A stretch of DNA of 64,000 bases, from positions 7,826 through 71,825 of the forward strand of contig CAAECW010000116.1 of the NCBI GenBank assembly GCA_900754445.1, read 5' to 3'. This document shows, one piece after another, positions 52,803-61,190 of the stretch. This stretch comes from an uncultured Collinsella sp. (lineage in GTDB: Bacteria > Actinomycetota > Coriobacteriia > Coriobacteriales > Coriobacteriaceae). The notes beneath the pieces are model-generated. The model made no database searches. It saw only the letters and a program-made list of their open reading frames with translations, and was not told where the DNA came from. Positions within the stretch are counted from its first letter, which is position 1. Every line of letters begins with the position of its first letter. The position numbers were made by a program, and so were the translations under genes.

Positions 52803-53855
52803 CTAAACGAACCGTACCCCGAATCCGCGTTTAATGAACGGCAGCAGCTCCATTGCCTCGGGCGTGATATGGCCCGCAACGTTCATGCGCTCGTCACCGG
52901 GAAGATCGACCCGCGCAATCTCAAGCTCGCCTTCGTAGCGCCCATATCCGCTATTGCTCACAGCGATCGACCCCGCCTTTCGCGGCAGGCCGGCTCCGAC
53001 ATCCGTCGGCACGGAATCCGGCTTAAGCGTCGTACGTGACTCCTGAGACCTAAAAATGAGGACGCTCGAGTCGGGCCGGTCGTGATGAATCTGCCCGCGC
53101 ACATAGGCATAACCGGGCTCAAGCTCGCATTGCAAATCCACGTATCCGGCGGAAACTTGAGCAAACTGCGCCCAGCCCGCATCGGATAGATCGGGGTCGC
53201 CGACCAACACAATGTCGCAATCGGCGCCATGTGCAAGCTCAAGCATATTGAGAGCAACCTTTGACGCGCGACCGCGCTGCGCCTCGACCGTCGGCAGTCC
53301 CTCGAATACCGGCCCGCGAACGTTAGCATCACCCGGCACAAAAGCCATGATTTCGAATCCAAGCGCCGCAAGACGAAGATTCACCCGAGCAATGTCCTCC
53401 AGAGCTAAACCGGTATAAGGCTTGGGGTAAAAATTGTGGCAGGCGGCAAAACGAGTCACATCGGCACCGGCCTCACGCCACGATGCGATTTCATCAGAAC
53501 TCACCGTCGATGCATTGACCACAATGTGAAATACACCGGACAGCTCCGCGACCCGCTGGTCGCTAAAGCCATAGTCCAAACGAAGGTATTCCAACCCCAG
53601 ATCGCGCAGGTCCTCGATGAGCTCAAGCCCGAGCAAATCGCACGTGCGAGGCCCCACATCGGCAATGAGCGCAATACCGCGGGCGGAAAGCAGCGACAGC
53701 ACATGACGGACCTTATCGGCATACGCCGCTCCCCCATCCTCGGGAATATGCAGCGAGGTGAACGCATAGCGCGCACCCGCCGCGGCACCACGCTCAATCG
53801 TCCGCTCAATATCCTGCAGAGGGCTGGAAAGATAAATCGAAATACCCGTTTTCAC
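52803..53855 (-). CDS. mupG: MupG-like 6-phospho-N-acetylmuramidase (DUF871)
   Basis: A cytoplasmic hydrolase expected to split 6-phospho MurNAc-GlcNAc or related disaccharides into MurNAc-6-P and GlcNAc. The 350-residue protein has the two-part layout of DUF871: a TIM-barrel N-terminal (ISIYLSS, RYAFTSLHIPEDGG, LRLDYGF, ACHNFYPKPYTGL) and a C-terminal beta-barrel from about residue 235 (HHDRPDSSVLIFRSQ, GYGRYEGELEIARVDLPGDERMNVAGHI). Its GTG start has AAAGGAG nine bases upstream, directly after the T-run of a terminator. It is the last gene of the MurNAc operon, after PTS, murQ and murR, which strongly supports the MupG reading. Confidence 0.88.
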   Translation of the reverse strand: MKTGISIYLSSPLQDIERTIERGAAAGARYAFTSLHIPEDGGAAYADKVRHVLSLLSARGIALIADVGPRTCDLLGLELIEDLRDLGLEYLRLDYGFSDQRVAELSGVFHIVVNASTVSSDEIASWREAGADVTRFAACHNFYPKPYTGLALEDIARVNLRLAALGFEIMAFVPGDANVRGPVFEGLPTVEAQRGRASKVALNMLELAHGADCDIVLVGDPDLSDAGWAQFAQVSAGYVDLQCELEPGYAYVRGQIHHDRPDSSVLIFRSQESRTTLKPDSVPTDVGAGLPRKAGSIAVSNSGYGRYEGELEIARVDLPGDERMNVAGHITPEAMELLPFIKRGFGVRFV

Positions 53856-53872
53856 GCTTCAACGCTCCTTTA

Positions 53873-53905
53873 AAAAAGGCCGGCGGAGCAGTTAGCCCCG
53901 CCGGC
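53873..53905 (-). terminator. Intra-operon terminator/attenuator before mupG
   Basis: GCCGGCGG and CCGCCGGC form an 8-bp perfect stem, followed on the minus strand by TTTTTTAAAGGAG: the U-run runs straight into the mupG ribosome site. It should reduce read-through from the PTS gene. Confidence 0.8.
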
Positions 53906-53972
53906 ACAACCATAGCATCAAGAAATCTGCCGCGCACCGCGAGCCCCGAGCAACACGGCTCGCGATATCAAA

Positions 53973-55403
53973 CTACTCGCCAAAGAACTCGTTGATCTTC
54001 TGCTCGTCGACGCCAAAGAACCACGTCAGGACAAAGCCGGCGGCATAGGCAAGCAGCATAGCGGCAACGTAGCCGAGCTGCTGGCCAGGAACGACGATCA
54101 GCAGGCCAAACAGACCGGAAACGCCCTGAGAAACCGTGCCGATGTGAAGCAGCGCCGCGAGCGCGCCGCCAAATCCGGCACCCAGGCAGGCCGTCACAAA
54201 CGGACGAACGAGCGGCAGCGTAACAGCATACATCAGAGGCTCGCCCACACCCAGGATTCCAACGGGAATGGACTCTGCGACGTACTTCTTGAGCTTGGCG
54301 TTCTTGGTCTTAAAGTACAGCGCCAAACCGGCACCGACCTGGCCGCCGCCAGCCATCATAAGGATGGGAAGCAGGTAATTGATACCCTTGGTAGCGCCGT
54401 CGGGATCGTTGAGCATAGCGTGGATCGGCGTGAGCGCCTGATGCAGGCCGACGGAAACCAGCGGCAAGAAGCCTGCCGACAGGATATAGCCGCCCAGGAC
54501 GCCCAGCTTCTCGAAGATAAAGGTCAAAACGCTAAAGATGGCAGTCGTCAGCCATGCGCCAACCGGCTGGATGACGAGCATCAGAGCAAAGGCGCCGATG
54601 ATGAGCACCAGCAGCGGAGACAAGAACGTGTCGAGTGCGTTGGGCATAACCTTGCGAATCTGACGCTCCATCCAGGCAAAAAATGCGCCAGCGATGAGAG
54701 CCGCGATCATGCCGCCCGCTGCGGGGTTGTACTGCGCACTGGTGAGCGGCAGCAGAATGGCAGTGGCAGGATCAGCCGCGCCAGGCGCAAGCAGGGGCAT
54801 GGCACTGTTGGCGATACACATCATGCCGGCGATGCCGCCCAGCGCAGCGGAGCCACCAAACTCACGTGCCGCGTTATAGCCCACCAAGATGGGCAGATAG
54901 GCAAACAGGGCCCAGCCCATGGAACGAATGCCCTGGTACCACCACTCGCCTGCAAGCGCGCCTGCCGTCGAGACGTTAATGACGTTGCAGATACCGTTGA
55001 TGAGGCCAGCCGCAATGATGCCGGGAAGCAGGGCGACGAAGACATTGGAAATCTTCTTGAGGAAGGCCTGAACCGGCTTAGACTCGTACTTGGCCTTCTG
55101 CGCGGCCTTGTTTGTGGCCGCAGCGTCAACCACGCTCTCGTCGGCAACGCCTTTCGCAAGGCCAGTGAGCTTGGAGAACTCCTCGAGCACCTTATTCACC
55201 TTGCCCGGACCCAGCACGATCTGCATCGTGTCGTCCTCGACCAGGCCCATCACGCCGTCGAGTGCCTTAATGCCCTCCGTGTCGACGTTGCCCGCGTCTT
55301 TGACGGTCACGCGCAGGCGCGTCATGCACGCCGCGTTTGCCAGCACGTTGTCTTTACCGCCCAAAAGGTCCAGCAGCTTTTGAGCCAGCTCTTTGTTCGT
55401 CAT
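53973..55403 (-). CDS. murP: PTS transporter EIIBC, MurNAc/sucrose-type (MurP-like)
   Basis: A membrane permease that phosphorylates its sugar during import. The EIIB domain is N-terminal (residues 1-90), with the phospho-cysteine in NAACMTRLRV at residue 26. The EIIC domain follows with about ten helices and the family's GIIAAGLINGICNV, PILVGYNAAREFGG and GVGEPLMYAVTLPL. No EIIA is fused, so a general EIIA-Glc must serve it. 476 residues. Substrate assignment to MurNAc (or a MurNAc-containing disaccharide) comes from the flanking murQ, murR and mupG. The start is ATG 55403 with AAGGAGG five to seven bases upstream. Confidence 0.85.
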   Translation of the reverse strand: MTNKELAQKLLDLLGGKDNVLANAACMTRLRVTVKDAGNVDTEGIKALDGVMGLVEDDTMQIVLGPGKVNKVLEEFSKLTGLAKGVADESVVDAAATNKAAQKAKYESKPVQAFLKKISNVFVALLPGIIAAGLINGICNVINVSTAGALAGEWWYQGIRSMGWALFAYLPILVGYNAAREFGGSAALGGIAGMMCIANSAMPLLAPGAADPATAILLPLTSAQYNPAAGGMIAALIAGAFFAWMERQIRKVMPNALDTFLSPLLVLIIGAFALMLVIQPVGAWLTTAIFSVLTFIFEKLGVLGGYILSAGFLPLVSVGLHQALTPIHAMLNDPDGATKGINYLLPILMMAGGGQVGAGLALYFKTKNAKLKKYVAESIPVGILGVGEPLMYAVTLPLVRPFVTACLGAGFGGALAALLHIGTVSQGVSGLFGLLIVVPGQQLGYVAAMLLAYAAGFVLTWFFGVDEQKINEFFGE

Positions 55404-55460
55404 AACTCCTCCTTGTATTGGGTATCTCGTCTGGATGTCATATCAGCTCACGCCGCGCAC

Positions 55461-56384
55461 CTATTGGGCGTCGGCATTGCTCTTCTCATGGCCACTCACC
55501 GCAGCACGGACATGGCCTCGCGCCCGCTCAAGAGCCACCGCAGCCTGCTCGGCATCGCAGTCCAGCAGTACCGAGACAATAGCGGTTTTTACGTGGCCGC
55601 CGGCATCTGCAAGCGCCTGAACGGCGCGCTCGCGCGTGCAGCCGGTCGCCTCCATCACGATGTTCTGGCCGCGCACCACCAACTTCTCGTTCGTCTGCTG
55701 CACATCGACCATCAGGTTTTGGTATACCTTGCCAATCTTGACCATGGCACCGGTCGAAATCATGTTGAGAATGAGCTTTTGAACCGTTCCCGCCTTGAGC
55801 CTCGTTGAGCCGGTCAGCACCTCGGGACCGGGCACGGGCTCAATGGCAAGATCTGCGCTCTCCCCGATCTTCGACCCTTGGTTGCAGGCAATTGCAATGG
55901 TCTTGCACCCAGCTGCCTTGGCGTACACAAGGCCGCCCACCACATAAGGAGTACGACCGCTTGCCGCCAGGCCAACGACAAGATCCTTGTCCGAGAGTCC
56001 ACGCTCTCGCAGGTCGTTCGCGCCAAGCTCATCGCTGTCTTCGGCACCTTCGACAGCCTTGATAAACGCCGTCTCGCCTCCGGCAATGAGCCCGACAATC
56101 AGATCGGGTGACACGCCAAACGTGGGCGGACACTCCGAAGCGTCGAGTACGCCCAGACGACCGCTGGTGCCTGCGCCCATGTAAAAGACGCGCCCGCCGC
56201 GCTCGAGTGCCTCAGCAGCCCAGTCGATTGCTGTGGCAACCTGGGGCAACACTTTCGTGACCGACTGGACGGCACGAAGATCCTCATCGTTCATCGTCGT
56301 GACGATTTGCAGCGATGTCATCGTATCGAGGTCCATTGACCTTTGATTACGCTGTTCGGTCGTGAATTTTGTTAAATCGAGCAT
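55461..56384 (-). CDS. murQ: N-acetylmuramic acid 6-phosphate etherase MurQ
   Basis: Cleaves the lactyl ether of MurNAc-6-P to GlcNAc-6-P and D-lactate. The 307-residue protein holds a SIS fold. Signatures are GRVFYMGAGTSGRLGVLDASECPPTFG near residue 66, the catalytic glutamate region GGETAFIKAVEGAEDS, AASGRTPYVVGGL, and KAGTVQKLILNMISTGAM. A UBA-like C-terminal tail follows. ATG 56384 has GAGGTG upstream; a longer frame belongs to no homologue. It is 10 bases after murR and 57 bases before the PTS gene, the canonical murR-murQ-murP order. Confidence 0.95.
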   Translation of the reverse strand: MLDLTKFTTEQRNQRSMDLDTMTSLQIVTTMNDEDLRAVQSVTKVLPQVATAIDWAAEALERGGRVFYMGAGTSGRLGVLDASECPPTFGVSPDLIVGLIAGGETAFIKAVEGAEDSDELGANDLRERGLSDKDLVVGLAASGRTPYVVGGLVYAKAAGCKTIAIACNQGSKIGESADLAIEPVPGPEVLTGSTRLKAGTVQKLILNMISTGAMVKIGKVYQNLMVDVQQTNEKLVVRGQNIVMEATGCTRERAVQALADAGGHVKTAIVSVLLDCDAEQAAVALERARGHVRAAVSGHEKSNADAQ

Positions 56385-56394
56385 TTCATTCACC

Positions 56395-57246
56395 TCATCT
56401 TTCCTGTTTCTCGATGTAGTTTTGCTTAATGACATGCGTCGCCCGTTCGTAGTCGCTGGCAACGTAAGCAGCGTACAGGGCATCGACAACCATAAGCTGG
56501 GCCATACGCGAAGCCATGGCACCGCTGCGGACCAAGGGTTCACTCGCAGCAACGCCGAGCACGGCATCGGCCATGGTGGCAAGCTTGGATGATCCATCTA
56601 CTTTGGTAACGGCCACAACGGGACAGTTGTGACGTTGAGCCTCGACGGTGCAGTCCAGCACCTCTTGCGTCAAGCCCGAGTAGCTAAAGGCGATTGCCAT
56701 ATCGCCCTCATGCATGTTCTTGGCACATAAGAGCTGATCATGCCAGTCGTCGTACAGATGGCACTCTTTGTCGACACGCATGAGCTTTTGCGCCAGGTCG
56801 TGCGCGACCAAACGAGAGGCACCAATACCGAACAGATTGACCGCGCGTGCCCGCTTAAGACGGGCCGCGCATCGCTCCAAGACGGTGTAATCGAGCGTTC
56901 GCGCCGTCGCCTCGATCGTGCGCACGTTGCTTTTCATCACCTTCCCCACGATACGTTCGACGCTGTCATCCATGGAGATGTCCTCGAGGGCTACGTCTTT
57001 CTTGTCACCTAAGAGCGCCAGCTCGGCAATCAGTTCGCGCTGGAACTCCTTGTAGCCCGCAAAACCCAAACGCTTGCAAAAGCGCAAAATGCTCGAGGGC
57101 GAGGAGAACGTGACATCGGCAAGACCGCGGACGGACAGCCCGACCACCTCGTGCGGATGAGCGCTTACATATGCGATGACATTGCGTTCCGCCGGGCACG
57201 CGCTGAGCTCACGCTCGCGAAGCCGCAAAAGCAATCCGTTTGCCAT
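56395..57246 (-). CDS. murR: MurR/RpiR family transcriptional regulator
   Basis: A DNA-binding repressor of 283 residues. The N-terminal helix-turn-helix of RpiR type (VGLSVRGLADVTFSSPSSILRFCKRLGFAGYKEFQ) is at residues 35-75. The C-terminal SIS domain (VNLFGIGASRLVAHDLAQKL, IAFSYSGLTQEVLDC) would bind a sugar phosphate, most likely MurNAc-6-P. ATG 57246 has GGAGG eight bases upstream; GTG 57255 is less well placed. It heads the operon with murQ, the PTS gene and mupG, so it presumably represses its own operon until substrate accumulates. A palindrome for it is not obvious in the 204-bp upstream gap. Confidence 0.9.
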   Translation of the reverse strand: MANGLLLRLRERELSACPAERNVIAYVSAHPHEVVGLSVRGLADVTFSSPSSILRFCKRLGFAGYKEFQRELIAELALLGDKKDVALEDISMDDSVERIVGKVMKSNVRTIEATARTLDYTVLERCAARLKRARAVNLFGIGASRLVAHDLAQKLMRVDKECHLYDDWHDQLLCAKNMHEGDMAIAFSYSGLTQEVLDCTVEAQRHNCPVVAVTKVDGSSKLATMADAVLGVAASEPLVRSGAMASRMAQLMVVDALYAAYVASDYERATHVIKQNYIEKQER

Positions 57247-57345
57247 CTCAAACACCTCCGTTGAGAAGAATTAAAGACCAACGAACGATTCGTACCGGAT
57301 ACAAACAGCTTTTGCGGTACATTGTGCCGCATCGTGGCGCACAAA

Positions 57346-57369
57346 GGGCGAGCGTTCTACCGCTCGCCC
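57346..57369 (-). terminator. Terminator-like hairpin downstream of the VanZ-like gene
   Basis: GGGCGAGCG and CGCTCGCCC form a perfect 9-bp stem with a 6-base loop. On the minus strand TTTG follows, a weak U-run. Confidence 0.65.
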
Positions 57370-57450
57370 CTCAAATCCGACCGCTCGGAAATACGCGCGA
57401 CACAAAATAATTCAACAAGGTCGCATTATCAGAAACGGGTTTGTTACCGG

Positions 57451-58032
57451 CTAGCGCCTCGCATGGGCGCCGATCGGCCGAGTCGCATGGCGTACCAACG
57501 CCGCTGCCAGCAATACCAACAGCATAGCGGTGATATAGCCCGCAGCATCGAATCCTAAATCGATAACGTCGAAATGCCTGCCGGGAACAAAGATCTTATG
57601 TACCTGATCGCCAACGGAGCAGGCGGCGCAAAAGAGCAATACGGGCACGCAACGGGAGCACACGCTCCACGGACGCCTGGAAAAGCAAGCCACGATCACC
57701 GAGGCGAACAATCCGACGAAGAAAAACTCTACGGTATGGGCAACGCGACGGACGTTCGCGCCCACCCACATGCGAATGGAAGCAAGTCGGCCAGACCGGA
57801 CATTCGAGGCAGCCGAATCGGTGCCCCCGGTCATTCCGTTCTCCGTCTGGGCTTCACCCGTGGCATCGGCGGCCTGAACGCCCGTAGCCTGACCCTCCAC
57901 CACACGCGCGGTGGACTCGCTCAGCAACGACGTCTCCACCGCATTTTGCTCCGTCAGCACCCAGATGCCCGCCAGCGTTACAGCGAACAGAACGATCGCG
58001 GTCCATCCGATTATTTGTTTTACGCGCGCCAA
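57451..58032 (-). CDS. VanZ family membrane protein
   Basis: A 193-residue membrane protein with four hydrophobic segments: one at the N-terminus, then a Ser/Gly/Thr-rich loop (residues 35-95) and three more. The VanZ signature is present: RVAHTVEFFFVGLFAS, HKIFVPGRHFDVIDLGFDAAGY and then a last helix. VanZ-like proteins give low-level teicoplanin resistance in some species, but most have no assigned role. The start is TTG 58032, supported by AAAGGAGG with seven-base spacing and absence of a better start. The long extracytoplasmic loop is larger than in the shortest members. Upstream is the recombinase gene, on the same strand but 105 bases away. Confidence 0.8.
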   Translation of the reverse strand: MARVKQIIGWTAIVLFAVTLAGIWVLTEQNAVETSLLSESTARVVEGQATGVQAADATGEAQTENGMTGGTDSAASNVRSGRLASIRMWVGANVRRVAHTVEFFFVGLFASVIVACFSRRPWSVCSRCVPVLLFCAACSVGDQVHKIFVPGRHFDVIDLGFDAAGYITAMLLVLLAAALVRHATRPIGAHARR

Positions 58033-58137
58033 GGGCCAACCTCCTTTTTTTGAATATCAGCGAGTGTAGCCCCAAATGACATCGTCACCGTATCAAAATT
58101 TGAATCGCAACAGGAAGCGACAAAGCGACGCAAACCC

Positions 58138-58743
58138 CTACCCCGCCTCGCGCATCCAGCGATCGAACGTCCCCACGCACACGCCCAGGCACTTTGCTGC
58201 CTGGCTGCGGGTAATATCGCCCGCCTCATAGCTATCGCGCACCAGCTCAAACTGAGGAGGGCACGGCTTGCGGGGTCGACCGAAACGGACCCCTCGCGCC
58301 CGCGCCGCTGCAATTCCCTCCGCCTGGCGCCGATGGATATTCTCGCGCTCCACCTGCGCCACGTAGCTCAGCAGTTGCAGCACAATATCGGCAATCAGGA
58401 CGTTGGTCACATCCGGCGCGCCGCTGGCCCTAGCGCGCGTGTCAAGCAATGGCATGTCCAACACCACAATGGCAACCCCGAGCTCCTTGGTAATGCGTCG
58501 CCATTCCTCAAGAATCTCGGAGTAATTACGACCAAGTCGGTCGATAGAAAGCACCACCAGCACGTCCCCGTCTCCCAGGACGTGCAGCAGCTCGCGATAA
58601 CGCGGTCGATCGAAGTCCTTGCCGCTCGCATGGTCGGCATAAATATTCGCTGAGCCCACGCCATAGGCGCCCAGCGCATCCAGCTGCCGATTCAGATTCT
58701 GATCGCGCGAACTCACCCGCGCATAACCGTACACCGTCGCCAT
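58138..58743 (-). CDS. Small serine recombinase (resolvase/invertase family)
   Basis: A site-specific recombinase of 201 residues. The catalytic serine is in YGYARVSSRDQN near residues 10-12, with the arginines of SIDRLGRNYSEILEEW and the conserved helix LLSYVAQVERENIHRRQAEGIAAAR. A C-terminal helix-turn-helix ends the chain (ITRSQAAKCLGVCVGTFDRWM). It resembles Hin/Tn3-resolvase-type proteins from mobile elements. No transposase, phage or invertible segment is evident beside it. ATG 58743 lies behind GGGGATGAG. A half-copy of the GGGACAGGTT repeat is just upstream (58776-58806). It may be a relic of a mobile element or may act on sites elsewhere. Confidence 0.85.
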   Translation of the reverse strand: MATVYGYARVSSRDQNLNRQLDALGAYGVGSANIYADHASGKDFDRPRYRELLHVLGDGDVLVVLSIDRLGRNYSEILEEWRRITKELGVAIVVLDMPLLDTRARASGAPDVTNVLIADIVLQLLSYVAQVERENIHRRQAEGIAAARARGVRFGRPRKPCPPQFELVRDSYEAGDITRSQAAKCLGVCVGTFDRWMREAG

Positions 58744-58775
58744 CTCATCCCCGCTTTCTTGTAAACCTGCCAAAA

Positions 58776-58806
58776 GGGACAGGTTTATTTTGGTAGGTTT
58801 TACCTC
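58776..58806. repeat. REP-like half-element GGGACAGGTTTATTTTGGTAGG
   Basis: AAAGGGACAGGTTTATTTT shares GGGACAGGTTWA with the palindrome at 36215-36261. It lies in the 176-bp gap between RNase R and the recombinase. Confidence 0.6.
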
Positions 58807-58866
58807 TCAAATAGCAGGTAAGCGGGCGGCCGAGCAGACGGCAAGGTACTCACGATTCAAATGCGA

Positions 58867-58890
58867 AGGGCGGTCCCGAAAGGCCGCCCT
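58867..58890 (-). terminator. Hairpin downstream of rnr
   Basis: AGGGCGG and CCGCCCT form a 7-bp stem with TCCCGAAAGG loop; on the minus strand it is followed by TCGCATTTG. A weak terminator. Confidence 0.5.
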
Positions 58891-58919
58891 CCGCTCCCCC
58901 ACCATGAGTCGGGATTTGG

Positions 58920-61055
58920 CTAATGGATAAGCTTAAAGTCCAAGTGCCCACGCGTGGTATTGACGCGCGAGACCTCGATGATCACGCGCTGCCCCAGCTC
59001 GTAACGGGCGCCCGTGTCGGCACCTGTGAGCGTTAGCGCGTCCTCGTCGAACTCGAACCACTCGTTGCCCAGGCTCTTGATCGAAACCAAGCCTTCGACC
59101 TGCGTTAGATCCAAGCGCACAAAAAGGCCCATGCTGCTAACCCACGAGACGGTTCCGGCATAGCGCTCGCCCAGACGGTCCTCATAGTACTGGGCAATCT
59201 TGATCTTTTGCGTCGCATGGCTGGCGGCATCTGCCGCGCGCTCGGCATCGCTGCATGCGCGGCAGATCTGCGGCAGAATGCGCGGCAGCGACTCGCGCCC
59301 CTTGCCGATCAGCCGCGGCGTACGGACCAAGGCGTCCTTGCCGCCGAGCCGCTCATAGGCCAACTGCAGTTTGAGCACGCGGTGCACCACCAGATCGGGG
59401 TAGCGACGGATGGGACTCGTAAAGTGACAGTAGCACGGCGCGGCGAGCGCAAAGTGGCCCTCGTTGCGCGGCTTGTACAGCGCGCGCTGCATGCTGCGCA
59501 GAAGCAGCGTGTTGACGAGCGGTGCGTTGGCCGTACCGGCGGCAGCATCAACTGCAGCCTGCAGCTCATCGGGGCTCCCCAGGGCAATACCGGCAGCACG
59601 GCGATCGTCGATGATGCCTAGCTGCGCCAGCGCAACGGCAGCACCGTGCAGGCTATCGGGGCTCGGATCCTCATGCACACGATAGCAGGCCTCGACATCA
59701 CGGTCTGCCAGCCACTCTGCAACGCACTCGTTGGCGAGCAGCATGGCTTCCTCGATAAGCGACGTGGCACACGAACGCTCACGCGCCACAATCTGCACGG
59801 GCACTCCGTCCTCATCCAATAGAGCGCGAATCTCGGCCGTGTCAAAATCGACTGAGCCGCGGGCGCGACGAATACGACGGCGAAGTTCGGCGAGTTCGTT
59901 AGCGGCGACAAGGAAATCGCCGAGGTCGATGTTGTAGCCGCGGGCGGCCTCCTCGCACGCAAGACCGCGCTCAAGCGCTTCCTCGCGCGAGGTCTCGGCA
60001 GCCGCAACATCCTCGGCTGCACCCTCCAGCACCGAATACTCAACCGCGCCGGCACGCACCAGCAGCGCCTCGGCGCCGTCATAGTCCATACGCACACGCG
60101 AGCGAATCACGCTGGGGTACGGATCATAATGCCGCACGCGACCCTGCTCATCGAGCTCGATATCGACGGTAAACGCAAGACGGTCCTCGTCAGGGCGAAG
60201 CGAGCACAGGTCACAGGACAGGCGTTCGGGCAGCATGGGAAGCACGCGATCGGCCAGATACACCGATGTCGTACGATGGCGAGCCTCAAGATCGATATGC
60301 CCGTCCCAAGCCACATAGTGTGAAACGTCGGCGATATGCACACCCAGCTTGTAGCCACCCTCGGGCGTGCGCTCCAACGAAATGGCATCGTCAAAGTCGC
60401 GCGCGTCGACCGGGTCGATCGTGATGACAAAGCGGTCGCGCAGATCGCGGCGGAGCGGGTCCTTAAGCGCCGCGGACACATCGAGCGAAAGCCCCTCGGC
60501 CTCGGCCAGAGCGGCCTCGGGATAGCTATCGGTATAGCCGTAACGCGCCATCACATATTGAACGCCCAAATCGGGCGCGTCATCTCCGCCAATGCGGCGT
60601 TCGATCGTCACAGTGCCCGATTCCAGGCGCGTCGGGTAGGTCAAAATGCGCGCGACAACGGCATCACCCGGGTGGACACCCAGACGATCCGCCGAGGTAT
60701 CCTCGGGCAAAATGAAGAAGTCGGCCTTCAGGCGCGAATCGAGCGGCTCAATCACACCAAGCGGACCGGCGGTCTGGTACGTACCCACCACGCTTATGGC
60801 TGCGCGCTCAACCACGCCTTCGATCACGGCGCGCCGCTCACCGTGCGGGCTGTTCTTAATGCTCACGGCAACGGTATCGCCATCCATAATCTCGCGCTTG
60901 CCGCGGCCCATGACCTTGTAGTCGCCATTCTCGGTTATGACATAGGCACTGTGCTCATGGAGCTGCACGCGCCCGGTCAGGCTCGGACGGCGTTCGCTGC
61001 GCACCGGCCCGCGCTGATTGCGAGCTCCACGCTTATGCTTGTTATTGCGCCCCAT
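58920..61055 (-). CDS. rnr: Ribonuclease R (RNase II/VacB family)
   Basis: A processive 3'-5' exoribonuclease of 711 residues that degrades structured RNA. After a basic N-terminus (MGRNNKHKRGARNQRG) come two cold-shock-like domains (VQLHEHSAYVITENGDYKVMGRGK) and the RNB catalytic domain with RFVITIDPVDARDFDDAISLE, the metal-binding aspartate cluster, and GHFALAAPCYCHFTSPIRRYPDLVVHRVLK. A C-terminal S1 domain follows (YAGTVSWVSSMGLFVRLDLTQVEGLVSI). AGGAGG lies seven bases before the ATG. In many genomes rnr lies beside smpB and ssrA; here smpB is 8 kb away. Full length, no sign of damage. Confidence 0.94.
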   Translation of the reverse strand: MGRNNKHKRGARNQRGPVRSERRPSLTGRVQLHEHSAYVITENGDYKVMGRGKREIMDGDTVAVSIKNSPHGERRAVIEGVVERAAISVVGTYQTAGPLGVIEPLDSRLKADFFILPEDTSADRLGVHPGDAVVARILTYPTRLESGTVTIERRIGGDDAPDLGVQYVMARYGYTDSYPEAALAEAEGLSLDVSAALKDPLRRDLRDRFVITIDPVDARDFDDAISLERTPEGGYKLGVHIADVSHYVAWDGHIDLEARHRTTSVYLADRVLPMLPERLSCDLCSLRPDEDRLAFTVDIELDEQGRVRHYDPYPSVIRSRVRMDYDGAEALLVRAGAVEYSVLEGAAEDVAAAETSREEALERGLACEEAARGYNIDLGDFLVAANELAELRRRIRRARGSVDFDTAEIRALLDEDGVPVQIVARERSCATSLIEEAMLLANECVAEWLADRDVEACYRVHEDPSPDSLHGAAVALAQLGIIDDRRAAGIALGSPDELQAAVDAAAGTANAPLVNTLLLRSMQRALYKPRNEGHFALAAPCYCHFTSPIRRYPDLVVHRVLKLQLAYERLGGKDALVRTPRLIGKGRESLPRILPQICRACSDAERAADAASHATQKIKIAQYYEDRLGERYAGTVSWVSSMGLFVRLDLTQVEGLVSIKSLGNEWFEFDEDALTLTGADTGARYELGQRVIIEVSRVNTTRGHLDFKLIH

Positions 61056-61131
61056 GGCGCCTCCTAACTATCGATCGCGAACTCCAAAGAGTCTACCCAA
61101 ATGATTCGCTTTCCTGCCGTCCCCTAGGGAT

Positions 61132-61165
61132 CAAAAAACGGGCCGCCCCATAAGAGACGACCCGT
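61132..61165 (-). terminator. Rho-independent terminator of ftsX
   Basis: ACGGG and CCCGT (61138-61142, 61161-61165) close a G/C stem; on the minus strand it is followed by TTTTTTG. It ends the ftsE-ftsX operon. Confidence 0.7.
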
Positions 61166-61190
61166 TGGAAGGGATGAATTCCAAGCATGC

